The notes under the pieces: model-generated | Database searches by the model: none | Told to the model about the DNA's origin: nothing | Seen by the model: only the letters and a program-made list of their open reading frames with translations | From: Pseudomonadota bacterium | GTDB taxonomy: Bacteria; Pseudomonadota; Gammaproteobacteria; Natronospirales; REEB76 | Assembly: GCA_021779005.1 (NCBI GenBank) | Contig: JAJYBN010000035.1 | Coordinates: 1-7,166 of the forward strand | Reading direction: 5' to 3' | Length of the DNA: 7,166 nt | Position numbers and translations under genes: made by a program | Part shown: positions 6,176 to 7,166 of the stretch, in pieces | Layout: each line of letters begins with the position of its first letter | How positions within the stretch are numbered: position 1 is the stretch's first letter

Positions 6176-7057
6176 TTATTTCAGGCTCACGAAGGTCGTT
6201 TGCTGGGCAGTGACAGTGGCGGTTATCACGGGCGAAAAGACTATATTGTCGGCTGTCGTCGGATTATCAAGATTCGCTTGGCAGGTGAGGGCTATGGTGT
6301 ACAGGCCCGGCGGTAGATAGGCAACTGTAAAGTTGTATATGGCTGTAGTGAAGTTGATTCCCACTAGGGCACTACTGATGGGTTGTACCGTTCCGGCCGG
6401 AGCATTGACATCCACATCCGTCGGCGTCACGTTGCCAGTGTATACATACACAGTGGGTGAACAGCCGGACGGGACGAGTGAAGTGGCTACAGTACCCGTG
6501 ATGCTGCCTTCATCGTTGTTGTCCACGGCACGTAATACTGGCTGCAGGATGTATTGATTGGGATTGCTGGGATCCGGCAGTATGGAGCTGCGCAGATTCA
6601 GATCGATGGTGTAACTGGCGCTTATATTTTTAAAAATGATGAAATTCACAGGTAAGGTGAAAGTGGTCGGCTGTCCGGCAGGTATGACCAATGGATAGGT
6701 ATTACCGTTGCCAATCAGCGTGACATTTGAGACCAGCGTACCTGGGGCTGCCTCAAAGTGCAGGGTGATGGAGGTGTAATGGCCGGATGGCAGGGCCAGG
6801 TTGGCCAGGAACGCCGAAAGGCCACCCTGAAGATTATAGAAATTTAGCGTTGTAACAGTAGGAAATGGAAAGTATTGGGTGCCATTATCTCCGGTAACAT
6901 CCACTTCGGTCATCGAAATATTGGCACTGTTGATCTGGTCAATCGGCGCATCGGCGACGTAAAGGTAGAGGTTCGATGATGGGCCACTGCCGCCACCGCA
7001 ACTAGTGAGGAATAGCACGCACAACACGGCTATGTACCGGACAAACAGTCTGAGCAT
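6176..7057 (-). CDS. DUF4382 lipoprotein, tandem paralogue
   Basis: A 293-residue predicted lipoprotein of unknown function, paralogous to the gene at 5142-6059. The signal peptide (residues 1-19) ends in the lipobox LTSC with Cys20 followed by a GGGSG linker. The DUF4382-like domain (about 29-178) shows LYLYVADAPIDQINSANISM, the YNLQGGL segment, and LPSGHYTSITLHF. The C-terminal domain (about 184-290) carries SGCSPTVYVYTG, TPTDVD, AYLPPGLYTIALTCQA and TADNIVF, a little over 40 percent identical by eye to its neighbour over that part. Cys199 and Cys259 are 60 residues apart, the same spacing as in the paralogue. GGAG at 7066-7063 lies five bases before the ATG. The interior contains AT-rich patches (21 G+C in 6601-6660), in contrast with the transporter gene. 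It is probably transcribed first, with the other gene downstream. Confidence 0.85.
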   Translation of the reverse strand: MLRLFVRYIAVLCVLFLTSCGGGSGPSSNLYLYVADAPIDQINSANISMTEVDVTGDNGTQYFPFPTVTTLNFYNLQGGLSAFLANLALPSGHYTSITLHFEAAPGTLVSNVTLIGNGNTYPLVIPAGQPTTFTLPVNFIIFKNISASYTIDLNLRSSILPDPSNPNQYILQPVLRAVDNNDEGSITGTVATSLVPSGCSPTVYVYTGNVTPTDVDVNAPAGTVQPISSALVGINFTTAIYNFTVAYLPPGLYTIALTCQANLDNPTTADNIVFSPVITATVTAQQTTFVSLK

Positions 7058-7118
7058 GGGGACTCCGGATCAGGATGTGGAATACAGCCGGGAGATTGGC
7101 TCTGTTAGGTCAATGGTG

Positions 7119-7146
7119 ATTTTACAGCTTACTGTCGCGCACTCAT
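7119..7146 (-). promoter_or_regulatory. Promoter candidate before the 6176-7057 gene
   Basis: On the - strand TAAAAT (7124-7119) matches the -10 consensus at 5 of 6 bases. ATGAGT (7146-7141), 16 bases upstream, matches the -35 at only 3 of 6. A TTGACC nearer the gene lacks a -10 at a suitable distance. The start of transcription would be about 55 bases before the ATG. Confidence 0.33.
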
Positions 7147-7166
7147 AGAGGAACAGCGTATTGAAG

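Noticed and set aside
1..7166. Search for CRISPR arrays, insertion sequences, tRNA genes, toxin-antitoxin pairs or phage genes
   Set aside because: No regularly spaced repeats, transposase motifs, tRNA-like folds or short paired toxin-antitoxin frames were seen.

Overview
The window looks like a chromosomal segment of a moderately GC-rich proteobacterium, most likely a gammaproteobacterium. That placement rests on the style of the proteins (bacterial urocanase, PxpABC, an NlpC/P60 lipoprotein and DUF4382 lipoproteins with Gram-negative lipoboxes) and is an inference; no rRNA or other phylogenetic marker is present. There is no tRNA, rRNA, CRISPR array, insertion sequence or phage gene, and no gene-free stretch longer than about 150 bases.

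Left part, + strand (1-3697): the 3' half of a urocanate hydratase gene (hutU, histidine degradation) is followed after 26 bases by pxpA, pxpB and pxpC, the three subunits of the ATP-dependent prokaryotic 5-oxoprolinase. The pxp genes are joined by two ATGA stop/start overlaps. Eleven bases after pxpC comes a small NlpC/P60-type cell-wall peptidase with a lipoprotein signal. Both hut and pxp pathways lead to L-glutamate, so the block reads as an amino-acid salvage operon whose promoter lies upstream of the window.

Middle, + strand (3698-5088): a 152-base gap holds inverted repeats, a 12-base perfect palindrome and a good extended -10 promoter candidate, followed by a single major facilitator superfamily (MFS) transporter of unknown substrate.

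Right part, - strand (5142-7057): two tandem paralogous lipoproteins, each with an N-terminal DUF4382 domain and a shared C-terminal domain with two cysteines exactly 60 residues apart. Each has a good Shine-Dalgarno site. The gene nearer the right edge has AT-rich patches unlike the transporter gene. These genes converge on the transporter, with 53 bases between stop codons.

I found no clear new multi-gene system. The most interesting items are the hutU-pxpABC-peptidase linkage and the duplicated two-domain lipoproteins of unknown role.
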